Assembly (NCBI GenBank): GCA_038993745.2 | Contig: CP160629.1 | Span: forward strand, 1,984,001 to 2,048,000 | Length of the DNA stretch: 64,000 bases | Source of the DNA: Aliivibrio fischeri | Lineage (GTDB): Bacteria > Pseudomonadota > Gammaproteobacteria > Enterobacterales > Vibrionaceae | Reading direction: 5' to 3' | Part shown: in pieces, positions 1-7,550 of the stretch | Position numbering within the stretch: the stretch's first letter is position 1 | Layout: every line of letters begins with the position of its first letter | Translations under genes and position numbers: made by a program | Notes under the pieces: model-generated | What the model was told of the DNA's origin: nothing | Databases searched by the model: none | Seen by the model: only the letters and a program-made list of their open reading frames with translations

Positions 1-216
1 GTAAAAATCATTGGTGCCACCGCACACTTTGTGACGAATGATTTAGATGAAGGTCCAATCATTAAACAAGATGTTATCCCTGTGGATCACAACTTTAGTG
101 CTGAAGATATGGCAATGGCTGGTCGTGACGTAGAGAAATCAGTATTGAGTAAAGCGCTAACAAAAGTATTGAACGATCACGTTTTTGTTTACGGCAATAA
201 AACCGTTATTCTTTAA
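1..216 (+). CDS. purU: Formyltetrahydrofolate deformylase, C-terminal part
   Basis: This is the last 71 codons of PurU, open at the left window edge. PurU hydrolyses 10-formyl-tetrahydrofolate to formate and THF, supplying formate for PurT and balancing the one-carbon pool. The visible part is the end of the formyltransferase-like catalytic domain. It has the GATAHFV strand and the LDEGPII segment, whose aspartate belongs to the catalytic Asn-His-Asp set of formyl transferases. It ends in VFVYGNKTVIL, as the enterobacterial protein does. The N-terminal ACT domain lies outside the window. A strong hairpin terminator follows the stop. Confidence 0.95.
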   Translation, partial: VKIIGATAHFVTNDLDEGPIIKQDVIPVDHNFSAEDMAMAGRDVEKSVLSKALTKVLNDHVFVYGNKTVIL

Positions 217-229
217 AGACTGAAATAAG

Positions 230-258
230 AAACGGCGATCATTATGATCGCCGTTTTT
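230..258 (+). terminator. Rho-independent terminator after purU
   Basis: Perfect arms AACGGCGATC and GATCGCCGTT around a 5-nt loop, followed by a T run. It sits between the convergent purU and the hydrolase gene and may serve both strands. Confidence 0.85.
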
Positions 259-273
259 ATTTTTAATTCATTG

Positions 274-1089
274 TTATTGAGCCGCAATAAACTCTATTGC
301 GTATTTATTAAATTCTTTTGGTCTATCAATATTACACACATGCCCACATTCAGGGATTTGTAATAGCTGACTGTGTTGGTGTACTGCCACCATCTCTTCC
401 ACTGGTTTCATAAACAAATAATCATTTGCACCCATCAAGTAAAGCGTTGGAATCGCTAATTCTTTATCTTTAAAGTAACGCATTAACGGATTCACATCAG
501 CAGCTAATTTAAACCAACGCTTAAACTCTTTTTGGCACAATTTTTTAGCCTCACGAGTGAACACGTGTCGAGATTCTTTTTGGCTTTTTTGCGGCATCAC
601 CACATAAGAAAACAACTTATAAAGCCACATATAAGGCATGATATTCTTTGTCATATCGCCCATTTTAATCAAAAACTGAGAGCGAAAATTAAAACGAGTA
701 ATCGCTCCAGCTAATACCATTGAGCTCACACGATCTTGTGCTAATTCAGCTAAGTTTCGAATAATAATCGTACCAAGAGACATACCAACAAAGTGCGCAG
801 ATTTAATATTAAGATGATCAAGTACATCTAAAATATCCTGACTTACTACTTTAAAAGAATACTGTTTATTGATGAATTCTTTGATTTGGGAGAAATGGTT
901 CGAACGTCCATGACCACGTAAATCAATGAGCAATACATTAAAATTCTTTCTAAAAGCAGAGATTTGCTTAAACCATGTTGTTGAGCTTCCACCCGCACCA
1001 TGGACAAACACTACCCACTTAGAGCTCGATTCATGCTCATAGGTTCTATGGAATAATAAAGACTCAGACATCCTTTCAACTTCATTCAA
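274..1089 (-). CDS. Alpha/beta-fold hydrolase
   Basis: A single-domain alpha/beta hydrolase of 271 residues. The sequence shows the oxyanion-hole motif HGAGG (residues 30-34), the nucleophile elbow GMSLG (102-106, Ser104), an acid Asp near 223 in GANDY, and the general-base His250 in CGHVCN, so the Ser-Asp-His triad is complete. There is no signal peptide or membrane segment, so it should be cytosolic. The substrate cannot be read from sequence; family members include esterases, lipases and C-C hydrolases. The start is uncertain: an ATG at 1071 is an alternative, but its nearest AAGG abuts the codon. It is convergent with purU and not in an obvious operon. Confidence 0.85.
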   Translation of the reverse strand: MNEVERMSESLLFHRTYEHESSSKWVVFVHGAGGSSTTWFKQISAFRKNFNVLLIDLRGHGRSNHFSQIKEFINKQYSFKVVSQDILDVLDHLNIKSAHFVGMSLGTIIIRNLAELAQDRVSSMVLAGAITRFNFRSQFLIKMGDMTKNIMPYMWLYKLFSYVVMPQKSQKESRHVFTREAKKLCQKEFKRWFKLAADVNPLMRYFKDKELAIPTLYLMGANDYLFMKPVEEMVAVHQHSQLLQIPECGHVCNIDRPKEFNKYAIEFIAAQ

Positions 1090-1235
1090 AATTTACGTTA
1101 ACATTGACTATAGCATTTCAAATAGAAGATGAATACTTCACACTGCATTTCCCATCACAGCATTAATATATTCATACAAAAATAATCTAACTATCTGATT
1201 ATAAAAATCAATAAGAGTGATTACTCTATAGTTAT

Positions 1236-2051
1236 CTATTTTCCCTGCTGCTCTTTTCTAAACTGTTCAGGAGTTACTCCCGTATGTTTACGAAACATCT
1301 TAATAAAAGAGGAACCTTGGCTATAGCCTAATTGATATGCAATTTCATTGATTGATATAGCATCTTTTAACAACACCATAGCCTTCGCTAATTTAGCCCT
1401 CTGACGCCAATCATTAAAACTCATTTTCAACTCTTTTTGAAAGCGCCTTGCCAAAGTTCTTTCAGTACTAAACACCCGCTTTGCCCATATTTCTAAACTT
1501 GAATCATCAGCTGGGTTTTCTTGTAGTTGCATTAAAATAGGCGCTAATAATTTATCATCCGTAAAAGGAAGATAGTTTTCTATTGGATTGGTTTTTGATA
1601 AACGCTCTATCAGAACATGACTTAAATATTTATCTTCTGTGCTAAGAACTTCTGTGGTTTGACGCTCAACAAGATCATCTACTATAGCCCTTAATAATGG
1701 CGTTAAAGGAAACATACAAGCGCTAGTAGGCAACTTCTGACTCAATTCAAATTCAATATTAATCGCACAATATTCAACATCATTATGATTAAACGCACGA
1801 TGCAATAAATGCGCTGGCGTCCAAATCGCATAATTGGCAGGACAAAACATTTTTTGCTTATCCACTTCCATTTCAAGTCGCCCTTGCTTAATCAAATGTA
1901 ACTGACCCCAAGGATGTGAATGCGATAACGTTTCTGTTTTTGCCTCAAGAAAAAAATAATGAAAAAACACATCCGTTGGCAGGCTTTCATCTAATTGAGG
2001 CAAGAATTTTTTATCTGTCATGTTCGCTATGTTAGGTGTCCTAAATGGCAT
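1236..2051 (-). CDS. AraC-family transcriptional regulator
   Basis: A 271-residue regulator with an N-terminal cupin-like sensor region (about residues 25-110) and a C-terminal AraC double helix-turn-helix (about 180-268). The second helix-turn-helix is clear: INEIAYQLGYSQGSSFIKMFRKHTG, followed by TPEQFR. It is transcribed divergently from the DMT exporter gene at 2110, with only 58 bp between starts, so it probably controls that exporter in response to a small ligand. The ligand is unknown. An in-frame ATG at 2021 is an alternative start; neither has a strong ribosome binding site. Confidence 0.9.
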   Translation of the reverse strand: MPFRTPNIANMTDKKFLPQLDESLPTDVFFHYFFLEAKTETLSHSHPWGQLHLIKQGRLEMEVDKQKMFCPANYAIWTPAHLLHRAFNHNDVEYCAINIEFELSQKLPTSACMFPLTPLLRAIVDDLVERQTTEVLSTEDKYLSHVLIERLSKTNPIENYLPFTDDKLLAPILMQLQENPADDSSLEIWAKRVFSTERTLARRFQKELKMSFNDWRQRAKLAKAMVLLKDAISINEIAYQLGYSQGSSFIKMFRKHTGVTPEQFRKEQQGK

Positions 2052-2109
2052 ACAACTCTGCTCGCTATTGATGTGACAATTCTATCAACTATTTCTGATA
2101 GAGGTTTTT

Positions 2110-3003
2110 ATGACTATCTTCTTTCCTATTACAGCCGTATTTATCTGGGCAACGAATGCCGTGATAAGTAAACTCGCAACAGAGGCAATCGAACCTGGTG
2201 CTATCGCATTCTATCGCTGGTTTTTTGCTATATTTATCTTGCTGCCTTTTTGTATAAAACCTGTATGGCAACAAAGGCAACAGATTAAAGCTCACTTAGG
2301 TAAGTTAACCATACTGGCTTCATTAGGTATGGTGCTAAACCAATGCCTTGCTTACTACGCCGCTCATACAACAAGCGCAACCAACATTGCTGTCTTTTTA
2401 TCACTGATGCCTTTATTTGGATTATTCCTAGCCGTTCCTTTATTAGGTAATAAACTTAAAAAACAAGCGTTAATTGGCGCTATCATTTCGTTTTCAGGGC
2501 TTATTTATATGCTAAGTGAAGGAAACCCAATGAGCTTATTATCAAATGGAATAAAACAAGGTGATGGCTTAATGTTTATCTCAAGTTTGGCTTATGCTTT
2601 ATATTCCGTTTTACTTAATAAATGGAAACTTCCGTTGGCACCTTGGACTTCCGTTTTTTGCCAAGTCGTTATTGGCGCTGCACTTCAGTTACCTTTATTA
2701 TTAACAAGTGACTCTTATATGATCAACCATACCGCACTACCTATGGTTCTATTTGCTGCCGCTTTTGCTTCTGTTATTGCACCATGGTGTTGGCTGCAAG
2801 GCGTCCAAAGAATTGGATCTTCACAAGCTACGCTATTTATGAATTTAGTGCCTGTATTTACTGTAATAGTCAGCTTTATTTTTCTGGGTAAAGTTCCAAC
2901 TTGGTATCACTTAATTGGAGGAAGTGCTGTACTTATTGGCTTACTCTTGGCTCAAGTAAAAATCACATCAATGCAAACTGCACTCTCAGAAAAAGTTGTT
3001 TAA
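2110..3003 (+). CDS. EamA-domain DMT-superfamily transporter
   Basis: A 297-residue inner-membrane protein with about ten hydrophobic segments in two EamA repeats (roughly residues 4-135 and 147-285), the signature of drug/metabolite transporters. It begins FPITAVFIWATNAVISK, and each repeat carries the typical Gly/Pro-rich helices. Members export amino acids, nucleosides or other metabolites; the substrate here is not evident. AGAGG lies upstream of the ATG. The short divergent spacing to the AraC-type regulator suggests a regulator-exporter module. Confidence 0.9.
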   Translation: MTIFFPITAVFIWATNAVISKLATEAIEPGAIAFYRWFFAIFILLPFCIKPVWQQRQQIKAHLGKLTILASLGMVLNQCLAYYAAHTTSATNIAVFLSLMPLFGLFLAVPLLGNKLKKQALIGAIISFSGLIYMLSEGNPMSLLSNGIKQGDGLMFISSLAYALYSVLLNKWKLPLAPWTSVFCQVVIGAALQLPLLLTSDSYMINHTALPMVLFAAAFASVIAPWCWLQGVQRIGSSQATLFMNLVPVFTVIVSFIFLGKVPTWYHLIGGSAVLIGLLLAQVKITSMQTALSEKVV

Positions 3004-3034
3004 TTTCAGGCAGCACAAGCAATTATCAAAGAAT

Positions 3035-3061
3035 ATGCACCTCTAATATAAAGAGGTGCAT
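3035..3061. terminator. Convergent hairpin between DMT transporter and malY
   Basis: Ten-base perfect arms ATGCACCTCT and AGAGGTGCAT around a 7-nt loop, lying between the two converging stop codons. T-rich sequence follows on the plus strand, so it probably serves mainly the transporter gene and perhaps both. Confidence 0.65.
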
Positions 3062-3066
3062 CACTT

Positions 3067-4239
3067 TTATTCAGTCAACTCTTTAACCGCAGAAATCAGC
3101 GCCATAAGCCCTTTTTCTACTTTTTCTCTTGGACAACCTAAATTCAAACGGACAAAATATTTCCCAACCTCACCATAGGTACTCCCTTGCATTATCGCTA
3201 CCTTATGTTTCTTAATAAGACACTGATTTAGTTTATTCATATCAATAGAAAGCGAAGAGAGATCAATCCAAGCAAGATAAGTTGCATCTGGAATTTGGTA
3301 ACCAACGCTCGGTAACTGTTCTGCTAAGGTTTGTGCAACATAATGATGATTTTCATAAAGATAGGTTTTTAATTCGTCTAACCAAGGCGCTCCTTTTTGA
3401 TACGCCGCCATTAAACCAATAACACCAAGGATCGATGGTGATGATAAGCCATCCACTTGCTTAAGATTAAACAGGTAGTTATCTCGTGCAGATTCTTCTG
3501 CAATAAATGCATAAGCTCCATTTAGTGCAGGGATATTAAATGATTTTGATGCTGAACTGACTAACGCCCAACGTTCCCCTGTACCAAAACCCTGCCAAGG
3601 CGTATGAGGCTTAAATGAAACATCCATGTGGATCTCATCACTAATCACTGCCACATTATGCTTTTGACACAACGAAGCCATACGAGTTAATTCTGCAGAT
3701 GTCCAAACCCTTCCCGTTGGATTATGCGGGCTACATAGAAGCAAAATCGTATTATTTGGATCCGCTAACTGTGTTTCAAATTGCTCCCAATTAATCTGAT
3801 AACCAGAGTCCGTTGCTTCTAACTTATTGGCGACGATTGTACGTCCTAACCCTAAAATCATTTTGTCAAAAGCATCATAAGCAGGAGTATGGATAATCAC
3901 CCCTTGATTCGGTTGACTCCATTCACGTATTAATTGAGAGACTATATAAATAACGGAAGGGCCATACACTAAATGCTCATCATTAAATTCAGCATCAAAA
4001 CGGCTCTTAAACCAATAGGTAACCGCATTTTTAAAATCACTGTGATTCCATCGACTATAGCCAAACACAGGGTGATTGATACGAGAGTTTAAGGCTTCAA
4101 TCACAGCAGGTGGTGCTGCAAAATCCATATCCGAAATAGTAAATGGAAGCAAATCCGCCTCCCCAAATCGGTCCTCAACATAGTCCCATTGAGTGCAGTA
4201 ACTGCCTTTACGATTAATTTGTTCAGAGAAATTGAACAT
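3067..4239 (-). CDS. malY: MalY/PatB-type aminotransferase, cystathionine beta-lyase
   Basis: A PLP-dependent fold-type I enzyme of 390 residues, the length of E. coli MalY. It has the aminotransferase core, the CSPHNPTGRVW motif, SDEIHMD (PLP-contacting Asp) and the Schiff-base lysine in SASKSFNIPALNGAY. Family members cleave C-S bonds of cystathionine and related substrates; E. coli MalY also antagonises MalT. The open frame extends to 4311, but the ATG at 4239 has GGGAG about 8 nt upstream and begins as relatives do, so I use it. It lies downstream of malX; a terminator-like hairpin (4289-4309) separates them. Confidence 0.93.
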   Translation of the reverse strand: MFNFSEQINRKGSYCTQWDYVEDRFGEADLLPFTISDMDFAAPPAVIEALNSRINHPVFGYSRWNHSDFKNAVTYWFKSRFDAEFNDEHLVYGPSVIYIVSQLIREWSQPNQGVIIHTPAYDAFDKMILGLGRTIVANKLEATDSGYQINWEQFETQLADPNNTILLLCSPHNPTGRVWTSAELTRMASLCQKHNVAVISDEIHMDVSFKPHTPWQGFGTGERWALVSSASKSFNIPALNGAYAFIAEESARDNYLFNLKQVDGLSSPSILGVIGLMAAYQKGAPWLDELKTYLYENHHYVAQTLAEQLPSVGYQIPDATYLAWIDLSSLSIDMNKLNQCLIKKHKVAIMQGSTYGEVGKYFVRLNLGCPREKVEKGLMALISAVKELTE

Positions 4240-4271
4240 AGATAAATACTCCCAAAAAACAAACCAGAAAT

Positions 4272-4309
4272 AGAAACAAAAAGAAAAAGCGGAGTTAAAT
4301 AAACTCCGC
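4272..4309 (-). terminator. Terminator-like hairpin between malX and malY
   Basis: On the minus strand, GCGGAGTT, a 5-nt loop and AACTCCGC are followed by a T-rich run (TTTTTCTTTTTG). It sits after the malX stop and just before the malY ribosome binding site, so it may attenuate malY relative to malX. Confidence 0.7.
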
Positions 4310-4314
4310 AATGA

Positions 4315-4357
4315 ATACCAATCTAAACATAGATTAACAACTGATTTAGATTAGCAT
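4315..4357. repeat. ATACCAATC-type inverted repeat
   Basis: Left arm ATACCAATCTAAA and right arm TTTAGATTAGCAT pair at 11 of 13 positions around a 17-nt loop. It shares its outer ATACCAATC with elements at 16363, 48862 and 49692. It lies in the malX-malY gap. Confidence 0.5.
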
Positions 4358-4361
4358 CGTA

Positions 4362-5939
4362 CTAAGCTGGCGTTGCCATTAATGATTGAATTTCATTTTT
4401 AACCATATGAACTTGAGTACCAATAACCACTTGTAAACTGTGTTCATCAAGCTTCACAACACCAAGAGCACCGTAAGCCTTTAGTTCTGCATCATTTACC
4501 AGTCTCATATCAGCAACGGTTAAACGTAAACGTGTAATACAGTTATCAAGTGAAGTAATATTTTCTGCACCACCAAGAGCCGAAAGGATTAACGCCCCTT
4601 TCCCGCCTTCAGTCGCTAGAATCGTTTCAGCTTCAGCCGATACAGGAACTTCGTTTGTTTCACGTCCAGGTGTTTTCAAGTTGAACTTAAGAATCGCAAA
4701 CTTAAATACGAAGTAGTAAATAGTAAACCAAACACCAGCAACAACAGGAACCAAGTACCATTTCGTTGCAGTACCTTGAAGCACACCAAAGACTAAGAAA
4801 TCAATAATGTTGCCATCAGTATTACCGATAGTGACATCTAACATCCCCATTACCATGAAACCTAAACCCGTTAGCATCGCATGAATAAAGTACAGAACAG
4901 GAGCAACAAATAGGAATAAGAATTCAAGAGGTTCGGTGATACCACCAACGACACAAGCCACAACACCAGAGATCAATAATGCTTTAATCTTGCTTCGGTT
5001 TTCAACTTTAGAACAGTGGTACATAGCCAGAGCTGCACCAGGAAGACCACCTAAGAAAGCAGGCATCTTACCTTGAGATAAGAAGGCAGTCACAGACGGT
5101 GTAAAACCTTGTGTGTCTGGACAAGATAATTCTGAGTAGAAAATATTAAGAGCACCAGATACCGTGTCACCACACACTTCCATCGTGCCGCCAGCTTCAG
5201 TGAATCGAATCAGCGCAACTAGAATATGATGAAGACCGATAGGAAGCAGTAAACGTTCACCAGCACCAAATAAGAAAGGTCCGAAATCTCCTGCACCTGC
5301 TATCGCATAACCAATACCGTTAATGCCAGCTGCAAAATAAGGCCAAATAAAAGGAACAAGCAGACCAACAACGCCAAGTGTAATTGAAGAGATAATTGGA
5401 ACAAAACGAGCGCCACCAAAGAAAGCTAACGCATCTGGCATCTTAAATGTGTAGAAACGAGTATGCAGTTTCGCAACAATAATACCAACGATAACAGCAC
5501 CCAAAATACCCGTATCAATGGATTCTGTACCCAAAATAGAAGTTACACCATATGACTGACGCAGAGCTTCACTATCTAGTGCACCTGTTACGGTTAAATA
5601 GAAATTGATTGAAAGGTTAAGCGCGGCGTAACCAACTAAACCTGAAAATGCTGCAACCCCTTTTTCTTCACGAGCTAATCCCATTGGAATCGCAATCGCA
5701 AACATCACTGGTAAGTAGATAAAGGCCACTAAACCAATTTTTGTCATCCAGATGAAGATATATTGAAGAATCACATTATCAAAAAAAGGCATTGCCTCTT
5801 TTAAGGCTGCACTAGAAAAAGAGCTCCCGATACCAAGAAGAATACCCGAAAAAGCGAGCAAAGCGACAGGAACCATAAAGGTTTTACCTAAGCTCTGTAA
5901 GAACTCCCACAGAGTAGTTTTATTAGCTTTTTGTTGCAT
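4362..5939 (-). CDS. malX: PTS system maltose/glucose-type EIICB component
   Basis: A 525-residue PTS permease with an N-terminal EIIC membrane domain of the glucose superfamily (about residues 10-410) and a C-terminal EIIB domain. The phosphorylated cysteine is Cys467 in SLDNCITRLRL. The EIIC part carries the GITEPLEF motif and GLHH segment. E. coli MalX can transport glucose and maltose by facilitated diffusion; its physiological substrate is unsettled. There is no EIIA domain, so phosphate would come from a separate EIIA such as Crr. It is divergent from malI, with two operator-like palindromes between, and malY follows it: the same malI/malXY arrangement as E. coli. Confidence 0.93.
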   Translation of the reverse strand: MQQKANKTTLWEFLQSLGKTFMVPVALLAFSGILLGIGSSFSSAALKEAMPFFDNVILQYIFIWMTKIGLVAFIYLPVMFAIAIPMGLAREEKGVAAFSGLVGYAALNLSINFYLTVTGALDSEALRQSYGVTSILGTESIDTGILGAVIVGIIVAKLHTRFYTFKMPDALAFFGGARFVPIISSITLGVVGLLVPFIWPYFAAGINGIGYAIAGAGDFGPFLFGAGERLLLPIGLHHILVALIRFTEAGGTMEVCGDTVSGALNIFYSELSCPDTQGFTPSVTAFLSQGKMPAFLGGLPGAALAMYHCSKVENRSKIKALLISGVVACVVGGITEPLEFLFLFVAPVLYFIHAMLTGLGFMVMGMLDVTIGNTDGNIIDFLVFGVLQGTATKWYLVPVVAGVWFTIYYFVFKFAILKFNLKTPGRETNEVPVSAEAETILATEGGKGALILSALGGAENITSLDNCITRLRLTVADMRLVNDAELKAYGALGVVKLDEHSLQVVIGTQVHMVKNEIQSLMATPA

Positions 5940-6049
5940 AGGATTTCTCCATTAAATAAATCAAATAGACAACAGGAGGTAATTCAACAGCTTTAAATTT
6001 GTTGAGTACGCTTTCGTATTTATCGACACAATACACATGATAAAGACAT

Positions 6050-6065
6050 GGTAAAACGTTTTACC
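6050..6065. promoter_or_regulatory. MalI-type operator 1
   Basis: Perfect 16-bp palindrome GGTAAAACGTTTTACC with the central CG typical of LacI-family sites. It closely resembles the E. coli MalI site GATAAAACGTTTTATC. It lies in the malX-malI divergent promoter region, 111 bp before the malX start. Confidence 0.8.
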
Positions 6066-6073
6066 ACTTTTCC

Positions 6074-6089
6074 TGTGATCACGATCGAT
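6074..6089. promoter_or_regulatory. Possible CRP site in malX-malI gap
   Basis: TGTGATCACGATCGAT has one full TGTGA half-site and only a partial second half. CRP activates malX and malI in E. coli, so a site here is expected, but the match is weak. Confidence 0.3.
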
Positions 6090-6149
6090 ATAATTTTTCA
6101 ATTTATATATAAATGCTATAGAATGGGGAATATAAAGAAGGTTTTGTTA

Positions 6150-6165
6150 GGTGAAACGTTTTATC
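6150..6165. promoter_or_regulatory. MalI-type operator 2
   Basis: GGTGAAACGTTTTATC is an imperfect version of the site at 6050, centred exactly 100 bp from it and about 30 bp before the malI start. This suits autoregulation of malI. Confidence 0.7.
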
Positions 6166-6187
6166 AAAGACAACTAAAAGAAGAATC

Positions 6188-7210
6188 ATGATAAATAAAA
6201 AAGCAAATATAAAGGATGTCGCTGAACGTGCTGGGGTTTCTGTAACCACGGTTTCGATGGTGCTAAGCGAAAAAGGACGTATATCTTCTGATACGATTGA
6301 TAAAGTGAATCAAGCCGTACAAGATTTGGGTTATATAAAAAACCGCACAGCCTCTAACCTACGCTCACAAAAGTCGACTTTAATAGGCTTAATCTTACGC
6401 GACATCAGTGACCCTTATTATGCTGAAGTTGCCGCTGGAATAAGTGAAGTATTAGAAGAAAAAGGCTATATGCTTTTTCTTGCTCAATCAGGCACAAGCC
6501 AAGAAAAATTTGACCAATGTTTAGCAACCATGATTGCTCAAGATATTGGTGGGATCATTTTCTGTCCTATTCGTGATTCAGAGCTCCCTAACCTTGATAA
6601 AGTGAAAAACGTAGGCCTTCCCATTGTTTGTGTTGCTCGAGCCAAAATAAATCAACCCATCGATTTTGTTGGTCCTGATAACATGCAAGCAGCTAAAATT
6701 GCCACTGAATATCTCATTAAACAAGGACATCGACAAATTGCTTATGTTGGTGGACAAAGTGACTCTTTAAGTCGAGCTGAGCGTTTAGGCGGCTATTGCA
6801 GCACCCTAATGCAGTTTGGCTTGCCATTTAAATCTGAATGGGTTGTTGAGTGCGACAAAAACCAAACTGCATCGGCAGAAGCGGTAAGTCAATTAATTAA
6901 TAAAAACCCTAAGATTACTGCGATTCTTTGTCACTATTCATCGACAGCTTTTGGTGCAGTATACGGCGTAAATCGAGCTAATCGCAGTGTAGGTAAAGAT
7001 AACTACATTGGCCAACAAGTTGCTATTATTGGATTTGATGATGTACCTGAGGCTGAACTTATTCAACCATCACTTACTTTTGTATCTTCACCGATACGAG
7101 ACATTGGTCGCCAAGCAGGTCATCGATTAATAAATCAAATCAATGATAAAGGCAGTGTGCCTCAAAGCTTAATCTTAAGCCCTGAGCTAATTGCTCGTAA
7201 TTCTGCATAA
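6188..7210 (+). CDS. malI: LacI-family repressor MalI
   Basis: A 340-residue LacI/GalR repressor. The N-terminal helix-turn-helix is at residues 8-27 (IKDVAERAGVSVTTVSMVLS) and the hinge follows near 50-60. A periplasmic-binding-protein-like effector domain fills the rest. The GGQSDSLSRAERLGGYC segment closely matches E. coli MalI, which together with the adjacent malX and malY makes the assignment firm. MalI represses malXY; its natural inducer is not known to me. Two palindromic operators precede it. An AAGAAG ribosome binding site lies upstream of the ATG. Confidence 0.93.
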   Translation: MINKKANIKDVAERAGVSVTTVSMVLSEKGRISSDTIDKVNQAVQDLGYIKNRTASNLRSQKSTLIGLILRDISDPYYAEVAAGISEVLEEKGYMLFLAQSGTSQEKFDQCLATMIAQDIGGIIFCPIRDSELPNLDKVKNVGLPIVCVARAKINQPIDFVGPDNMQAAKIATEYLIKQGHRQIAYVGGQSDSLSRAERLGGYCSTLMQFGLPFKSEWVVECDKNQTASAEAVSQLINKNPKITAILCHYSSTAFGAVYGVNRANRSVGKDNYIGQQVAIIGFDDVPEAELIQPSLTFVSSPIRDIGRQAGHRLINQINDKGSVPQSLILSPELIARNSA

Positions 7211-7328
7211 ATAAAAAAGATAACTGAGTTATTAGTGGGAATAATATTAATAACCAAACAAATACATTGATATTAATCTAATAACAAACTAACGTGAAAT
7301 CTCAACTTCATTTTATTAAGGATAATAT

Positions 7329-7487
7329 ATGAACAAGCTGGTTTTAATTATTTTATGTGTGTTACTGCCACCACTTGGGGTTTTCTTTGCCAAAGGTGTA
7401 GGTAAAGATCTACTCATCAATATCATATTGACACTTTTATTTTGGATCCCAGGAATGGTCCACGCTCTTTGGGTTACGACTCGATAG
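7329..7487 (+). CDS. yqaE: YqaE/Pmp3-family small membrane protein
   Basis: A 52-codon gene. The peptide starts MNKLVLIILCVLLPPLGVFF, has a short KGVGKD turn, and ends IPGMVHALWVTTR. This is the UPF0057/Pmp3 pattern: two membrane helices with the LPPLGV and PGxxHAxWV signatures. AAGGA at 7318-7322 is 6 nt before the ATG. Relatives (E. coli YqaE, yeast Pmp3) are stress-associated inner-membrane proteolipids linked to membrane potential. It stands alone between malI and metE and ends in a hairpin shared with metE. Confidence 0.9.
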   Translation: MNKLVLIILCVLLPPLGVFFAKGVGKDLLINIILTLLFWIPGMVHALWVTTR

Positions 7488-7494
7488 CAGAAAT

Positions 7495-7528
7495 AAAAAA
7501 GCGAAGCTGATGACGGGCTTCGCTCTTG
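7495..7528. terminator. Bidirectional terminator between yqaE and metE
   Basis: GCGAAGC and GCTTCGC arms with a 9-nt loop, an A run before and a T-rich run after. It can end both convergent genes. Confidence 0.8.
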
Positions 7529-7550
7529 TTTAAAAATATATTATTGCAAA

